Shown: piece after piece, positions 53,821 to 61,831 of the stretch
How the letters are laid out: every line of letters begins with the position of its first letter
Numbering within the stretch: the first letter of the stretch is position 1
DNA from: Streptomyces sp. SID13726
GTDB taxonomy: Bacteria; Actinomycetota; Actinomycetes; Streptomycetales; Streptomycetaceae
Assembly: GCF_010548375.1 (NCBI RefSeq)
Contig: NZ_JAAGLY010000005.1
Span: forward strand, 248,001-312,000
Direction: 5' to 3'
Length of the DNA stretch: 64,000 bases
Notes under the pieces: generated by a model
Databases searched by the model: none
Seen by the model: only the letters and a program-made list of their open reading frames with translations
Told to the model about the DNA's origin: nothing
Position numbers and translations under genes: made by a program

Positions 53821-55104
53821 GTGCCCGCACTTGTGCTGCTCGGTGCTCAGTGGGGTGACGAAGGCAAGGGAAAGGCGACGGACCTGCTAGGCGGATCCGT
53901 TGACTATGTGGTGCGCTACCAGGGCGGCAACAACGCCGGCCACACGGTAGTCGTGGGCGACCAGAAGTACGCCCTCCACCTGCTCCCTTCCGGAATCCTG
54001 TCGCCGGGGTGCACCCCGGTCATCGGGAACGGTGTCGTCATCGATCCATCGGTCCTGTTCTCCGAGCTGAACGGACTGAACGACCGCGGTGTCGACACCT
54101 CCAAGCTCCTGATCAGCGGTAACGCCCACGTCATCACGCCGTACAACGTCACCGTGGACAAGGTGACGGAACGCTTCCTCGGAAAGCGCAAGATCGGCAC
54201 CACGGGACGCGGCATCGGCCCGACCTACGCCGACAAGATCAACCGCGTGGGCATCCGCATCCAGGACCTCTACGACGAGTCGATCCTGACCCAGAAGGTC
54301 GAGGCGGCCCTCGACGGCAAGAACCAGCTCCTGACCAAGGTCTTCAACCGCCGCGCCATCGAGGTGGAGCAGGTCGTCGAGGAACTGCTGGGCTACGCCG
54401 ACAAGCTGAAGCCGTACGTCGCCGACACGGTCCTGGTCCTCAACCAGGCCCTGGAGCAGGACAAGGTCGTCCTGTTCGAGGGCGGCCAGGGCACGCTCCT
54501 GGACATCGACCACGGCACGTACCCCTTCGTCACCTCCTCCAACCCGACCGCGGGCGGCGCCTGCACCGGCGCCGGCGTGGGCCCGACGAAGATCAGCCGG
54601 GTCATCGGCATCCTCAAGGCCTACACGACCCGGGTGGGCTCCGGCCCCTTCCCGACCGAACTCTTCGACGAGGACGGCGAGGCGCTGCGCCGCATCGGCG
54701 GCGAGCGGGGCGTCACCACCGGCCGCGACCGCCGCTGCGGCTGGTTCGACGCGGTCATCGCCCGCTACGCGACCCGCGTCAACGGCCTGACCGACTTCTT
54801 CCTCACCAAGCTCGACGTCCTCACCGGCTGGGAACAGATCCCGGTCTGCGTGGCCTACGAGATCGACGGCAAGCGCGTCGAGGAACTCCCCTACTCCCAG
54901 ACCGACTTCCACCACGCGAAGCCGATCTACGAGAACCTCCCCGGCTGGAGCGAGGACATCACGAAGGCCAAGACCTTCGCCGACCTCCCGAAGAACGCGC
55001 AGGACTACGTCAAGGCGCTGGAGGAGATGTCCGGCGCCCCGATCTCCGCGATCGGCGTCGGCCCGGGCCGCGACGAGACGATCGAGATCAACTCGTTCCT
55101 GTGA
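53821..55104 (+). CDS. purA: Adenylosuccinate synthetase
   Basis: The 427-aa enzyme joins IMP and aspartate using GTP, the first committed step to AMP. Signatures are the N-terminal P-loop-like GAQWGDEGKGKATDLLGG with catalytic Asp, the His in VRYQGGNNAGHTVV, the IMP site TTGRGIGPTYADKINRVGIR, FEGGQGTLLDIDHGTYPFVT and the aspartate/GTP region GRDRRCGWFD. GTG 53821 gives the standard start. A GC-rich stem follows the stop. No neighbouring purine genes. Confidence 0.97.
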   Translation: MPALVLLGAQWGDEGKGKATDLLGGSVDYVVRYQGGNNAGHTVVVGDQKYALHLLPSGILSPGCTPVIGNGVVIDPSVLFSELNGLNDRGVDTSKLLISGNAHVITPYNVTVDKVTERFLGKRKIGTTGRGIGPTYADKINRVGIRIQDLYDESILTQKVEAALDGKNQLLTKVFNRRAIEVEQVVEELLGYADKLKPYVADTVLVLNQALEQDKVVLFEGGQGTLLDIDHGTYPFVTSSNPTAGGACTGAGVGPTKISRVIGILKAYTTRVGSGPFPTELFDEDGEALRRIGGERGVTTGRDRRCGWFDAVIARYATRVNGLTDFFLTKLDVLTGWEQIPVCVAYEIDGKRVEELPYSQTDFHHAKPIYENLPGWSEDITKAKTFADLPKNAQDYVKALEEMSGAPISAIGVGPGRDETIEINSFL

Positions 55105-55123
55105 CGCAGACCGGCAGAGGCCC

Positions 55124-55175
55124 GACCTCCTCCTGCGGAGCCGCCCTGTTCGGGGTGGCTCCGCGCGGGGAGGTC
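55124..55175. terminator. Terminator after purA
   Basis: GACCTCC (55124-55130) pairs with GGAGGTC (55169-55175), and the inner GCGGAGCC...GGCTCCGC segments extend the stem with a few bulges. It separates purA (+) from the convergent DUF4328 gene (-). Confidence 0.75.
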
Positions 55176-55224
55176 GCGCGGAGCAAGCCGCTTCGCCGTC
55201 AGGGAGCGGACCGGGGAATCCGCC

Positions 55225-55827
55225 TCAGGCCCGGGCGAGAGGGGTGACCGGAGCGGTGGTCTTGAGTGCGGTGCTCTGAAGCCTCGTGATGCGCTCGATG
55301 ACCAGCGCCAGGAGGACGGCCGCCGCGATCGTGAGTGCCGATCCCGTGACGAGGAGGGTCATCGACCCCTGGGCCACCTGGCCGCCCACCAGGCGGACCA
55401 CCACGTGCGCGGCCCAGGCGGCCCACCACAGGTTCACCAGTGCCGTGTCTCGCTTCTGCTCCCAAGACGCGGAGCTCGCGCGCCCGATGTCGAGGACGAA
55501 CCGGCGCGGGACCCAGAGGTTGACCACCGGTACGAACCAAGCGCCGATCGTCCAGCCCCGGCTCGGGAGCGACGCTTCGGGGGACAGCTCCAGGGCGATG
55601 CGCCGGGACCGGACGAGCCACACGAGGAAGAGCACGATCGCGAGAGTCATCAGATAGACGAAGACCATGGAGATGACACCCGAGCTGTGCAGGGATGCCT
55701 CCGTGCGGTGCAGGTAGTCGTCGCGGACGGCCGCTGCGCGGAGCACGTCCGCCACGGTAGCCACCACCACCGCCGCCTGCGCGGAGCGGGCGACGGTCCA
55801 GGGGGCCTTGCGGGTGGCGCTCGTCAT
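55225..55827 (-). CDS. DUF4328 domain-containing membrane protein
   Basis: A 200-aa protein with four membrane helices in the DUF4328 arrangement: a first helix VARSAQAAVVVATVADVLRA, VISMVFVYLMTLAIVLFLVW, the conserved loop WTIGAWFVPVVNLWVPRRFV (the W-x3-WFVPx-N-W signature region) and a last helix. Function unknown. ATG 55827 is used; a longer frame to 56013 has no support. It converges on purA and is divergent from the nucleotidase gene. Confidence 0.85.
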   Translation of the reverse strand: MTSATRKAPWTVARSAQAAVVVATVADVLRAAAVRDDYLHRTEASLHSSGVISMVFVYLMTLAIVLFLVWLVRSRRIALELSPEASLPSRGWTIGAWFVPVVNLWVPRRFVLDIGRASSASWEQKRDTALVNLWWAAWAAHVVVRLVGGQVAQGSMTLLVTGSALTIAAAVLLALVIERITRLQSTALKTTAPVTPLARA

Positions 55828-56090
55828 CGTCTTCGGCCTGTCTCGGAGGCGGGTGTGGTCGCAGCGGCGCTGAGGCGGAGTGATCATAGATCTGCCTGCC
55901 GTACGCCTGTACGACCAAGGTGGTCCACCCGCTCCCCGCATCGGCCGAGCTGACTCATCCTTGAACCGGACATGGCCAATTCCTGGTTTCCCGGTCGGCC
56001 GGGCAGACGTCACGCTCTACGCGAGTAGCCCCGTACACCCACCCCTCGTGTCTACGCGCGTCGCGCCATGACGGCCTCAAGGAGTCCCGC

Positions 56091-57899
56091 ATGCCCGTCA
56101 GTCCCCTCAACCGCCGGGATTTCGTGAAGAAGTCGGCCGTCACCGGTGCCGCCGTGGCCGTCGCGGGGACGGCGGCCACGCCCGCTGCCGAGGCCGCGGA
56201 GCGCAGGCCGGTGAAGAAGAACCGCACCTGGACCTTCTCCATCCTCGGCACCACCGACCTGCACAGCCACGTCTTCGACTGGGACTACTACCTGGACGCC
56301 GCCTACAGCGACAAGGCGGGGAACTCCGTCGGGGTCGCGCGGGTCGCCACGCTCGTCAAGCAGCAGCGGAAGGCGAAGGGCGAGGAGCACGTGCTGCTCG
56401 TCGACGCCGGGGACATCATTCAAGGGACCTCGCTGGCCTACTACTTCGCCCGCGTGCAGCCCATCACCGGCAAGGGCGCCCCGAAGCACCCGATGGCCGT
56501 CGCGATGAACCACATGCGCTACGACGCCGCCGCCCTCGGCAACCACGAGTTCAACTACGGCATCGAGGTGCTCAGGAAGTTCGAGAGCCAGTGCCGCTTC
56601 CCGCTGCTCGGCGCCAACGCGCTGGACGCCAAGACGCTGAAGCCCGCCTTCCAGCCGTACACCGTGAAGCGGATCTGCGTACCGGGCGCCCCCGACATCA
56701 AGGTCGGCATCCTCGGCCTCACCAACCCCGGTATCGCCCTGTGGGACAAGGACAACGTCGGCGGCAAGATGGTCTTCCCGGGCCTCGTCGAGCAGGCGAA
56801 GAAGTACGTGCCCCGGCTGCGCGCCCTCGGCTGTGACGTCGTCTTCCTCACCGATCACTCGGGCCTGGACGGCAGTTCGTCGTACGGCGACGAGCTCCCG
56901 TACGTCGAGAACGCCTCCAACCTCGTCGCCCAGCAGGTCCCCGGCATCGACGCGATCCTGGTCGGGCACACCCACGTCGAGGTGCCGTCGTACACCGTGA
57001 AGAACGACGAGACCGGCGAGGACGTGCTCCTCTCTGAGCCGTACTGCTGGGGCTACCGGCTCAGCGTCTTCGACTTCGAGCTGGAACTCGTGCGCGGGCA
57101 GTGGAAGGTCACCAGGAAGACCGCGCAGACCCTCAACCCCAACACCGTGGACGAGGACCCGGAGATCAAGAAGCTCCTGGAAGCCGACCACGAGCTGGTC
57201 GTGAAGTACGTCAACACGGCCGTGGGCACGTGCACCCAGGACCTCTCCGCCGTGGACTCCTGCTGGAAGGACGTCCCGATCATGGACTTCATCCACCAGG
57301 TGCAGATGGACACCGTGAAGGCGGGGCTCTCCACCGCCGACGCGGCGCTGCCTCTCCTCTCCGTCGCCGCGCCCTTCTCCCGCACCGCCGACATCCCGGC
57401 CGGCAGCGTCACCATCAAGGACATCGCCGGGCTCTACATCTACGACAACACCCTGTACGGCAAGAAGCTCACCGGCGCCCAGCTCAAGGACTACCTGGAG
57501 TACGCGGCGAAGTACTACCACCAGGTGCCGGCGGGCACGGCCGTGGACACCTCGACGCTGACCAACGCCAACAGCTTCTGGGACTACATGTACGACACCG
57601 CCGCGGGCGTCGACTACGAGATCGACATCGCCGCGGCCGAGGGCTCGCGGATCAAGAACCTTTCCTACAACGGGACTTCGGTCGCCGACGACCAGGTCTT
57701 CGTCGTCGCCGTCAACAACTACCGGGCCAACGGCGGCTCCGGCTACCCGCACATCGCGGCCGCCGACATCGCCTACAGCTCCACCAACGAGATCCGCCAG
57801 CTGATGATCGACTACGTGACCTCCAAGGGCGCCCTGGACCCGAAGGACTTCGCGGTCACCAACTGGAAGCTGACGCAGGGCGGAACCCCCGTCTTCTAG
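56091..57899 (+). CDS. TAT-exported bifunctional metallophosphatase/5'-nucleotidase
   Basis: The 602-aa protein carries a twin-arginine signal (LNRRDFVKKSAVTGAAVAVA). The N-terminal metallophosphatase domain has TTDLHSHVFD, LLVDAGDIIQGT, LGNHEFNYG, VVFLTDHSG and GHTHVEVP as metal ligands. The C-terminal 5'-nucleotidase domain (about 345-575) has SVAAPFSRTADI and NNYRANGGSGYPH nucleotide-binding segments. It should strip phosphate from extracellular nucleotides and related esters for phosphate or nucleoside scavenging. No PHO box was identified. ATG 56091 has CAAGGAG upstream. Confidence 0.93.
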   Translation: MPVSPLNRRDFVKKSAVTGAAVAVAGTAATPAAEAAERRPVKKNRTWTFSILGTTDLHSHVFDWDYYLDAAYSDKAGNSVGVARVATLVKQQRKAKGEEHVLLVDAGDIIQGTSLAYYFARVQPITGKGAPKHPMAVAMNHMRYDAAALGNHEFNYGIEVLRKFESQCRFPLLGANALDAKTLKPAFQPYTVKRICVPGAPDIKVGILGLTNPGIALWDKDNVGGKMVFPGLVEQAKKYVPRLRALGCDVVFLTDHSGLDGSSSYGDELPYVENASNLVAQQVPGIDAILVGHTHVEVPSYTVKNDETGEDVLLSEPYCWGYRLSVFDFELELVRGQWKVTRKTAQTLNPNTVDEDPEIKKLLEADHELVVKYVNTAVGTCTQDLSAVDSCWKDVPIMDFIHQVQMDTVKAGLSTADAALPLLSVAAPFSRTADIPAGSVTIKDIAGLYIYDNTLYGKKLTGAQLKDYLEYAAKYYHQVPAGTAVDTSTLTNANSFWDYMYDTAAGVDYEIDIAAAEGSRIKNLSYNGTSVADDQVFVVAVNNYRANGGSGYPHIAAADIAYSSTNEIRQLMIDYVTSKGALDPKDFAVTNWKLTQGGTPVF

Positions 57900-57928
57900 G
57901 ACGCGGTCCGGCCCCCGGCCAGGATGCG

Positions 57929-57972
57929 GTCCGGCCCCGGCACCCTCCGCGAGGCGGGCGCCGGGGCCGGAC
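57929..57972. terminator. Bidirectional terminator after the 5'-nucleotidase
   Basis: A perfect 13-bp GC stem (57929-57941 with 57960-57972) with a partly paired loop, between convergent genes. The left arm belongs to a short direct repeat: GCGGTCCGGCCCC occurs at 57903-57915 and again at 57926-57938. Confidence 0.85.
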
Positions 57973-57992
57973 GGGGTCTCAGCGGTGCCGGT

Positions 57993-58364
57993 TCAGCAGC
58001 CGGAGGCCCAGGTGTGGGAGTCCCCGCGGTCGTTGGCGGCGCCGTTGTAGCCGACCTCCTGGCCGGGGGCGAGGCAGATGGTCATGCCGCCGTTCTGGTG
58101 CGCGGAGGCGTACACCTTGACGTGGTCCTTGATGCCGGGGCCGGAGATGCCGTGGTTGGCCCAGGACGAGTCCTGGTCGGCGATGTTGCCCTCCCACCAG
58201 CCGTCGTCGCCGCTCCACTCGATCTTCAGGCCCTGGTAGTTGGCGTCCGTCCACGCGCAGAAGTTCCCGCGGCCGCAGGGTGCCGCCTGGGCCGAGGCCG
58301 AGGTGGCGAGGACGGCTCCGGTGGCGAGCAGTCCGGCGGTGAGGACGGCGATGAAGCGCTTCAC
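57993..58364 (-). CDS. Secreted I36 (SMPI-like) peptidase-inhibitor family protein
   Basis: The 123-aa product has a signal peptide (KRFIAVLTAGLLATGAVLAT, cleaved after AQA) and a mature domain with four Cys: CGRGNFCAWTDANYQGLKIE, ICLAPG and a C-terminal SGC. This fits the beta-gamma-crystallin-like I36 inhibitors of Streptomyces, which block metalloproteases; activity is inferred. GTG 58364 overlaps the stop of the upstream lipoprotein gene (GTGA), so the two are coupled. An AAGGGAAA ribosome site lies inside the upstream gene. Confidence 0.82.
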   Translation of the reverse strand: MKRFIAVLTAGLLATGAVLATSASAQAAPCGRGNFCAWTDANYQGLKIEWSGDDGWWEGNIADQDSSWANHGISGPGIKDHVKVYASAHQNGGMTICLAPGQEVGYNGAANDRGDSHTWASGC

Positions 58365-58906
58365 GGTGTGGTGTTTCCCTTCGGGGTGGTGCCGCCGCCC
58401 TCCAGCAGGGCGGTCGCTGTGGTGAGGGCACGGGCGCGCAGCCGCCGGTACTCCGCGATCTCCGCGCGGTGCGCCGCACGGACCTCGGAGAGCGGGCGGT
58501 GGGCCTCGGCGGCCTCGGGTGCGAGGTTGTTCACGACGACGGAGGTGCGGAACCAGCGGTCCTGGTCGCCGTAGAGCCGCTGTTGCGCCGCCGCGAGACA
58601 GCCGTCGGTGTGGGCGCGTACGACGTACCCGGTGGGCAGCCTCAGCGACAGCTCCGGCCGGCCGGCGCCGAACAGGGCGTCGGACACCCGCTGTTGGCCG
58701 GAGCTCTCGGTGATGCCCTGCCGGGTCAGACAGTCGTCGGTGAGCTTGCGGGTGGCCGCCTTGATGACGTCGTCGGGGGCGGGCGCGGTCCGCTGGGCGG
58801 TGCACGCGGAGCCCGCCCCGAGGAGGACGAGCGCGGCGAGGACGGCGAGCGCCGGGGCCGTACGGACACGCGGGCGTACGGCGGACGTGATCAAGGCGGG
58901 GCGCAT
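58361..58906 (-). CDS. Putative lipoprotein, unknown function
   Basis: A 181-aa protein with a signal peptide and lipobox (VLAALVLLGAGSAC, Cys at about residue 35). The mature part is helical with Cys pairs in DDCLTRQ and DGCLAAAQQRLYG and ends in Thr/Pro. No domain recognised. It is upstream of and coupled to the I36-like inhibitor gene, so the two products may act together at the cell surface (inference). Confidence 0.72.
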   Translation of the reverse strand: MRPALITSAVRPRVRTAPALAVLAALVLLGAGSACTAQRTAPAPDDVIKAATRKLTDDCLTRQGITESSGQQRVSDALFGAGRPELSLRLPTGYVVRAHTDGCLAAAQQRLYGDQDRWFRTSVVVNNLAPEAAEAHRPLSEVRAAHRAEIAEYRRLRARALTTATALLEGGGTTPKGNTTP

Positions 58907-58947
58907 GCGCGCTGCATGCCCGGGGGTTTAGGAGGGTATGCGAGCAT

Positions 58948-59829
58948 TCACCCGTTCAGTCGGCCGACGCCAGGGCCCGTGAACGCCCCCGCGTGCGCCC
59001 GCGCCCACTGCGCGAAGGTCCGCGCCGGGTGCCCGAGCACCTTCTCCGCCGTCGGCAGCACCCGCGCCCCGCGGTCGTCGTCCAGGGTGCGGAGCATGAT
59101 GGCGTCGACCACCTCGGGCGGGAAGCCGTACCGGGCCATACCGGCGCGGGCCGCGTCGTCGGGGACGGTCCTGGCGTGCAGCTCGCGGCCCAGGATCTCG
59201 CCGAGGACCGTCAGCTCCTGCACCGGCGTGAGGGACTGCGGGCCGCTCAACTCGTGGGTGGCGCCCGCGTGTTCACCCGTGGTCAGGGCCAGCGCCGCGA
59301 TCTCCGCCAGGTCCGCCGGGTCGACGCTCGCCGCCGGGCGGTCCGCGAAGGGGATCGCCACCTCGTCGCCGGCCGCCAACTGGCCCGTCCACTGAAGGGC
59401 GTTGGACATGAAGCGGCCCGGGCGCAGCAGGGTCCAGTCGAAGCCGTGGGCCGGGTCGGTCACCGCCGCCTCGGCGGTCCGGTGCCAGCGGGCGATCGGG
59501 TCGCCGCCGGTGCCGCCGTCCAGTACCGACAGCTTCACCACCCGGCGGACCCCGGCCCGGGCCGCGGCCTCGGCGAGCGCCAGGTCGTGCGTCGGCCCAG
59601 GTGCCGCGCCCACCGCCTGCGCCGACATCAGGAAGGCCCCGTCCGCGCCCGCGAAGGCCGCCGTCAGGCTCGCCGGGTCCGCCGCGTCGCCGTACACCGC
59701 CTCCACGCCCGCCGGCAGCCGTGCCTCTGCGGGGCGCCGGGTCATCGCACGCACCGGTTCCCCGGCCGCCGCGAGCCGTCGTACCAGCTCACTCCCCACA
59801 TGTCCGGTCGCTCCGGTCACCAGGATCAT
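58948..59829 (-). CDS. NmrA-like NAD(P)-binding reductase
   Basis: The 293-aa Rossmann protein starts ILVTGATGHVGSELVRRLAA (GxxGxxG cofactor site), followed by VYGDAADPASLTAAFAGADG and the RVVKLSVLDGGTGGDPIARW segment. It lacks the usual YxxxK pair of classical SDRs, as expected for NmrA/quinone-oxidoreductase-2-type proteins (redox sensors or quinone reductases). ATG 59829. It is monocistronic, divergent from the small gene at 59962. Confidence 0.87.
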   Translation of the reverse strand: MILVTGATGHVGSELVRRLAAAGEPVRAMTRRPAEARLPAGVEAVYGDAADPASLTAAFAGADGAFLMSAQAVGAAPGPTHDLALAEAAARAGVRRVVKLSVLDGGTGGDPIARWHRTAEAAVTDPAHGFDWTLLRPGRFMSNALQWTGQLAAGDEVAIPFADRPAASVDPADLAEIAALALTTGEHAGATHELSGPQSLTPVQELTVLGEILGRELHARTVPDDAARAGMARYGFPPEVVDAIMLRTLDDDRGARVLPTAEKVLGHPARTFAQWARAHAGAFTGPGVGRLNG

Positions 59830-59961
59830 CGCCGTCTCCCTCCGTGGCTGCGTCCAGCGTGCGCGCGGGGGCTGCGCGCCGCGTTGAGCAGGGGAGGAAT
59901 GTCGTACATCGGCATATTCTGAGAGCGTGCATCGGCTGTCGATCCCGAGAAGGTGAGTGCG

Positions 59962-60255
59962 ATGCGCGTACTGCTCAAAGTGGCCATGGACACGGAGAAG
60001 GCGAACGAGGCCATCGGCAACGGCACCCTGCCGAAGCTGATCGAGGCGTCGCTGGAACAGATCAAGCCCGAAGCGGCCTACTTCACCGCCGAGAACGGTG
60101 AGCGCACCGCCTACCTGTTCTTCGACATGCAGGACAGCTCACAGATGCCGGTGCTCAGCGAGCCGTTCTTCATGAACCTCAACGCGAAGATCAGCTACAC
60201 CCCGGTGATGAACTACGACGACGTCCAGAGGGGTCTCTCCCAGCTAGGGCGCTGA
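59962..60255 (+). CDS. Conserved hypothetical protein (97 aa)
   Basis: A small soluble protein, probably a ferredoxin-like alpha/beta fold: strand MRVLLKVAMDTEKANEAIGN, helix LPKLIEASLEQIKPEAAYFT, strands TAYLFFDMQDSSQMPVLSEP and a C-terminal helix. ATG 59962 is preferred to GTG 59953 because GAGAAGG lies eight bases before it. The family's function is unknown to me. It converges on the gene at 60258, with only two bases between the stops. Confidence 0.75.
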   Translation: MRVLLKVAMDTEKANEAIGNGTLPKLIEASLEQIKPEAAYFTAENGERTAYLFFDMQDSSQMPVLSEPFFMNLNAKISYTPVMNYDDVQRGLSQLGR

Positions 60256-60257
60256 CC

Positions 60258-60947
60258 TCAGCTGAAGATGATCATCGACCCCTGGGCGAGGCTCCGGGTC
60301 GCCGCCGCGTGCAGGCCCAGCCAGACATGGCGTTCGCGGGCGAAGGGGCTGGGGTCGTACGGCGCGGGGACGGCCGGCTCCTCCAGCTCCGTGGGAGCGC
60401 GCGGCGGTTCCGGGGGCGCCGGGGGATTGGCCGGATCGATGCCGATCACCGGCGCCACGAACTCCAGTTCGCGCAGCAGCGCCTGCGAGGAGCCCAACGG
60501 GCCGCCGCCCGCGAGGAGTTCGTCGTTGGCGAGGGGGTGCGGGAAGTCGACCGGGACGTACGCGCCCGCGTGGTCGTAGTGCCAGACCAGGTGGGACTGC
60601 TGGGCCGTGGTCTCGAACATCTCCAGCAACTGCTCGTAGTCACCGCCCAGTTCGTCGACCGGGGTGACCGGGAGTCCGCAGACCTGGAGCAGATAGGCGC
60701 GGCGCAGGAAGTGCAGGGCGTCGTAGTCGAACCCGGCGACCGGGGCGACCTCGCCGGACAGGCCCGGCATGTACTGGTACACCGGTACCGGTGGCAGCCC
60801 GGCCTCGGCCAGTACCTTGTTGTATTGCGCGAGTTCGTCGGCGAACGGGTTGTCCGGGGTGTGGCACAACACGTCGACGAGCGGCACCAGCCACAGGTCA
60901 CAGGCCAAAAGACAGCTCCTCGGATACTCGCGGTGCTCGGACATCAT
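60258..60947 (-). CDS. Hypothetical protein (229 aa)
   Basis: A soluble acidic protein with CLLACDLWLVPLVDVLCHTP near the start, FDYDALHFLRRAYLLQVCGL in the middle, a Pro/Glu-rich segment (NPPAPPEPPRAPTELEEPAV) and a C-terminal LHAAATRSLAQGSMIIFS. No motif identifies a function. Two adjacent ATGs (60947, 60944) are possible starts. Base use and third-position GC are those of a real gene. It is divergent from nothing close on the right; gntR lies 90 bp away on the same strand. Confidence 0.65.
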   Translation of the reverse strand: MMSEHREYPRSCLLACDLWLVPLVDVLCHTPDNPFADELAQYNKVLAEAGLPPVPVYQYMPGLSGEVAPVAGFDYDALHFLRRAYLLQVCGLPVTPVDELGGDYEQLLEMFETTAQQSHLVWHYDHAGAYVPVDFPHPLANDELLAGGGPLGSSQALLRELEFVAPVIGIDPANPPAPPEPPRAPTELEEPAVPAPYDPSPFARERHVWLGLHAAATRSLAQGSMIIFS

Positions 60948-61036
60948 CACACGGTGGTCAGGAGGGTAGCCGCTGAGGTGCCGGGTCGGGGCCCCTCGTA
61001 CGGCTCGTGCTGGTCCTTTACCCGTGCCGGGGGCGC

Positions 61037-61741
61037 TCAGTCGGAGGCGAGGCTCTCGATGAGGGTCAGATAGTGGCCGTTGTAGGCGGTGAGCAGCTCG
61101 CGGGCGGTCTTGGTGTCGCGCTCGTACAGGGCGTCGGCGATCTCGGTGTGGCCGGACCACAGGCTGCCGCGCAGATCACCGGTGGCGCGGCGCAGATGCT
61201 GGACCGTGCACACCCAGGTCTGCACCCGCAGCCGGTGCAGGAAGTCGGCGAGGTAGGGGTTGCCGAACAGGACGCTCAGCTCGCGCCAGAAGCGCAGGTC
61301 GTAGCCGATCAGTACGGTCAGGTCGCCCGCGGCGGCGGCCCGCTGGGCCTCCTCACCGCGCCGCCGTACCCCGGCCACGGCCGCGGCGGTACGGGGCTCG
61401 TCGAGCTCCTGGAGGATGCGGTGGCCCGCCTCCAGTGACTGGAACATGCCGTCCGTGACCAGGCTGCGAGCCTCGATCATGCCCCGGAAGTCGGCCAGCG
61501 AGTACTCGTGCACATGGAAGCCGCGGTGCTGGTCGGCCTCCAGGAGGCCCTGCGCGGACAGGTCGACGAGGGCTTCGCGGACCGGGGTCGCGGAGACGCC
61601 GTACTGCTCGGCGATCTCCTTCACGGTGAACTCCTGCCCCGGCTGGAGCCGCCCGGCCAGCACCTCGTCGCGCAGCGCGTCCGCGATCTGCTGCCGCAGC
61701 GTGCTGCGGGTGACGGCACCGTTGCCGCTGCTGCCGGGCAT
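61037..61741 (-). CDS. GntR-family regulator (FadR/FCD type)
   Basis: The 234-aa regulator has a winged HTH (LRQQIADALRDEVLAGRLQP, IAEQYGVSATPVREALVDLS) and an all-helical FCD ligand domain with residues for a metal/carboxylate site (RLRVQTWVC..H, SGHTEIADALYERDTKTARE). ATG 61741 is chosen because GAGGGAGG lies ahead of it. The longer frame to ATG 61786 starts inside a palindrome and is unlikely. It is immediately downstream of a class III aminotransferase gene and probably controls it. Confidence 0.85.
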   Translation of the reverse strand: MPGSSGNGAVTRSTLRQQIADALRDEVLAGRLQPGQEFTVKEIAEQYGVSATPVREALVDLSAQGLLEADQHRGFHVHEYSLADFRGMIEARSLVTDGMFQSLEAGHRILQELDEPRTAAAVAGVRRRGEEAQRAAAAGDLTVLIGYDLRFWRELSVLFGNPYLADFLHRLRVQTWVCTVQHLRRATGDLRGSLWSGHTEIADALYERDTKTARELLTAYNGHYLTLIESLASD

Positions 61742-61770
61742 GGTCGGGGTGCCTCCCTCGCGCGTGGACA

Positions 61771-61804
61771 TGGCGTGCTCGTACATATGTCTACGAGCAC
61801 GCCA
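61771..61804. promoter_or_regulatory. Candidate GntR operator, 13-bp arms
   Basis: TGGCGTGCTCGTA (61771-61783) and TACGAGCACGCCA (61792-61804) are perfect complements around 8 bp (CATATGTC). The site lies 30 bp upstream of the gntR start and between it and the aminotransferase stop. Its position and symmetry suit autoregulation by the dimeric GntR protein. It could also act as a transcriptional barrier between the genes. Confidence 0.65.
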
Positions 61805-61831
61805 CCTTACGCGTTCGAAAGCGGCAAGGGC

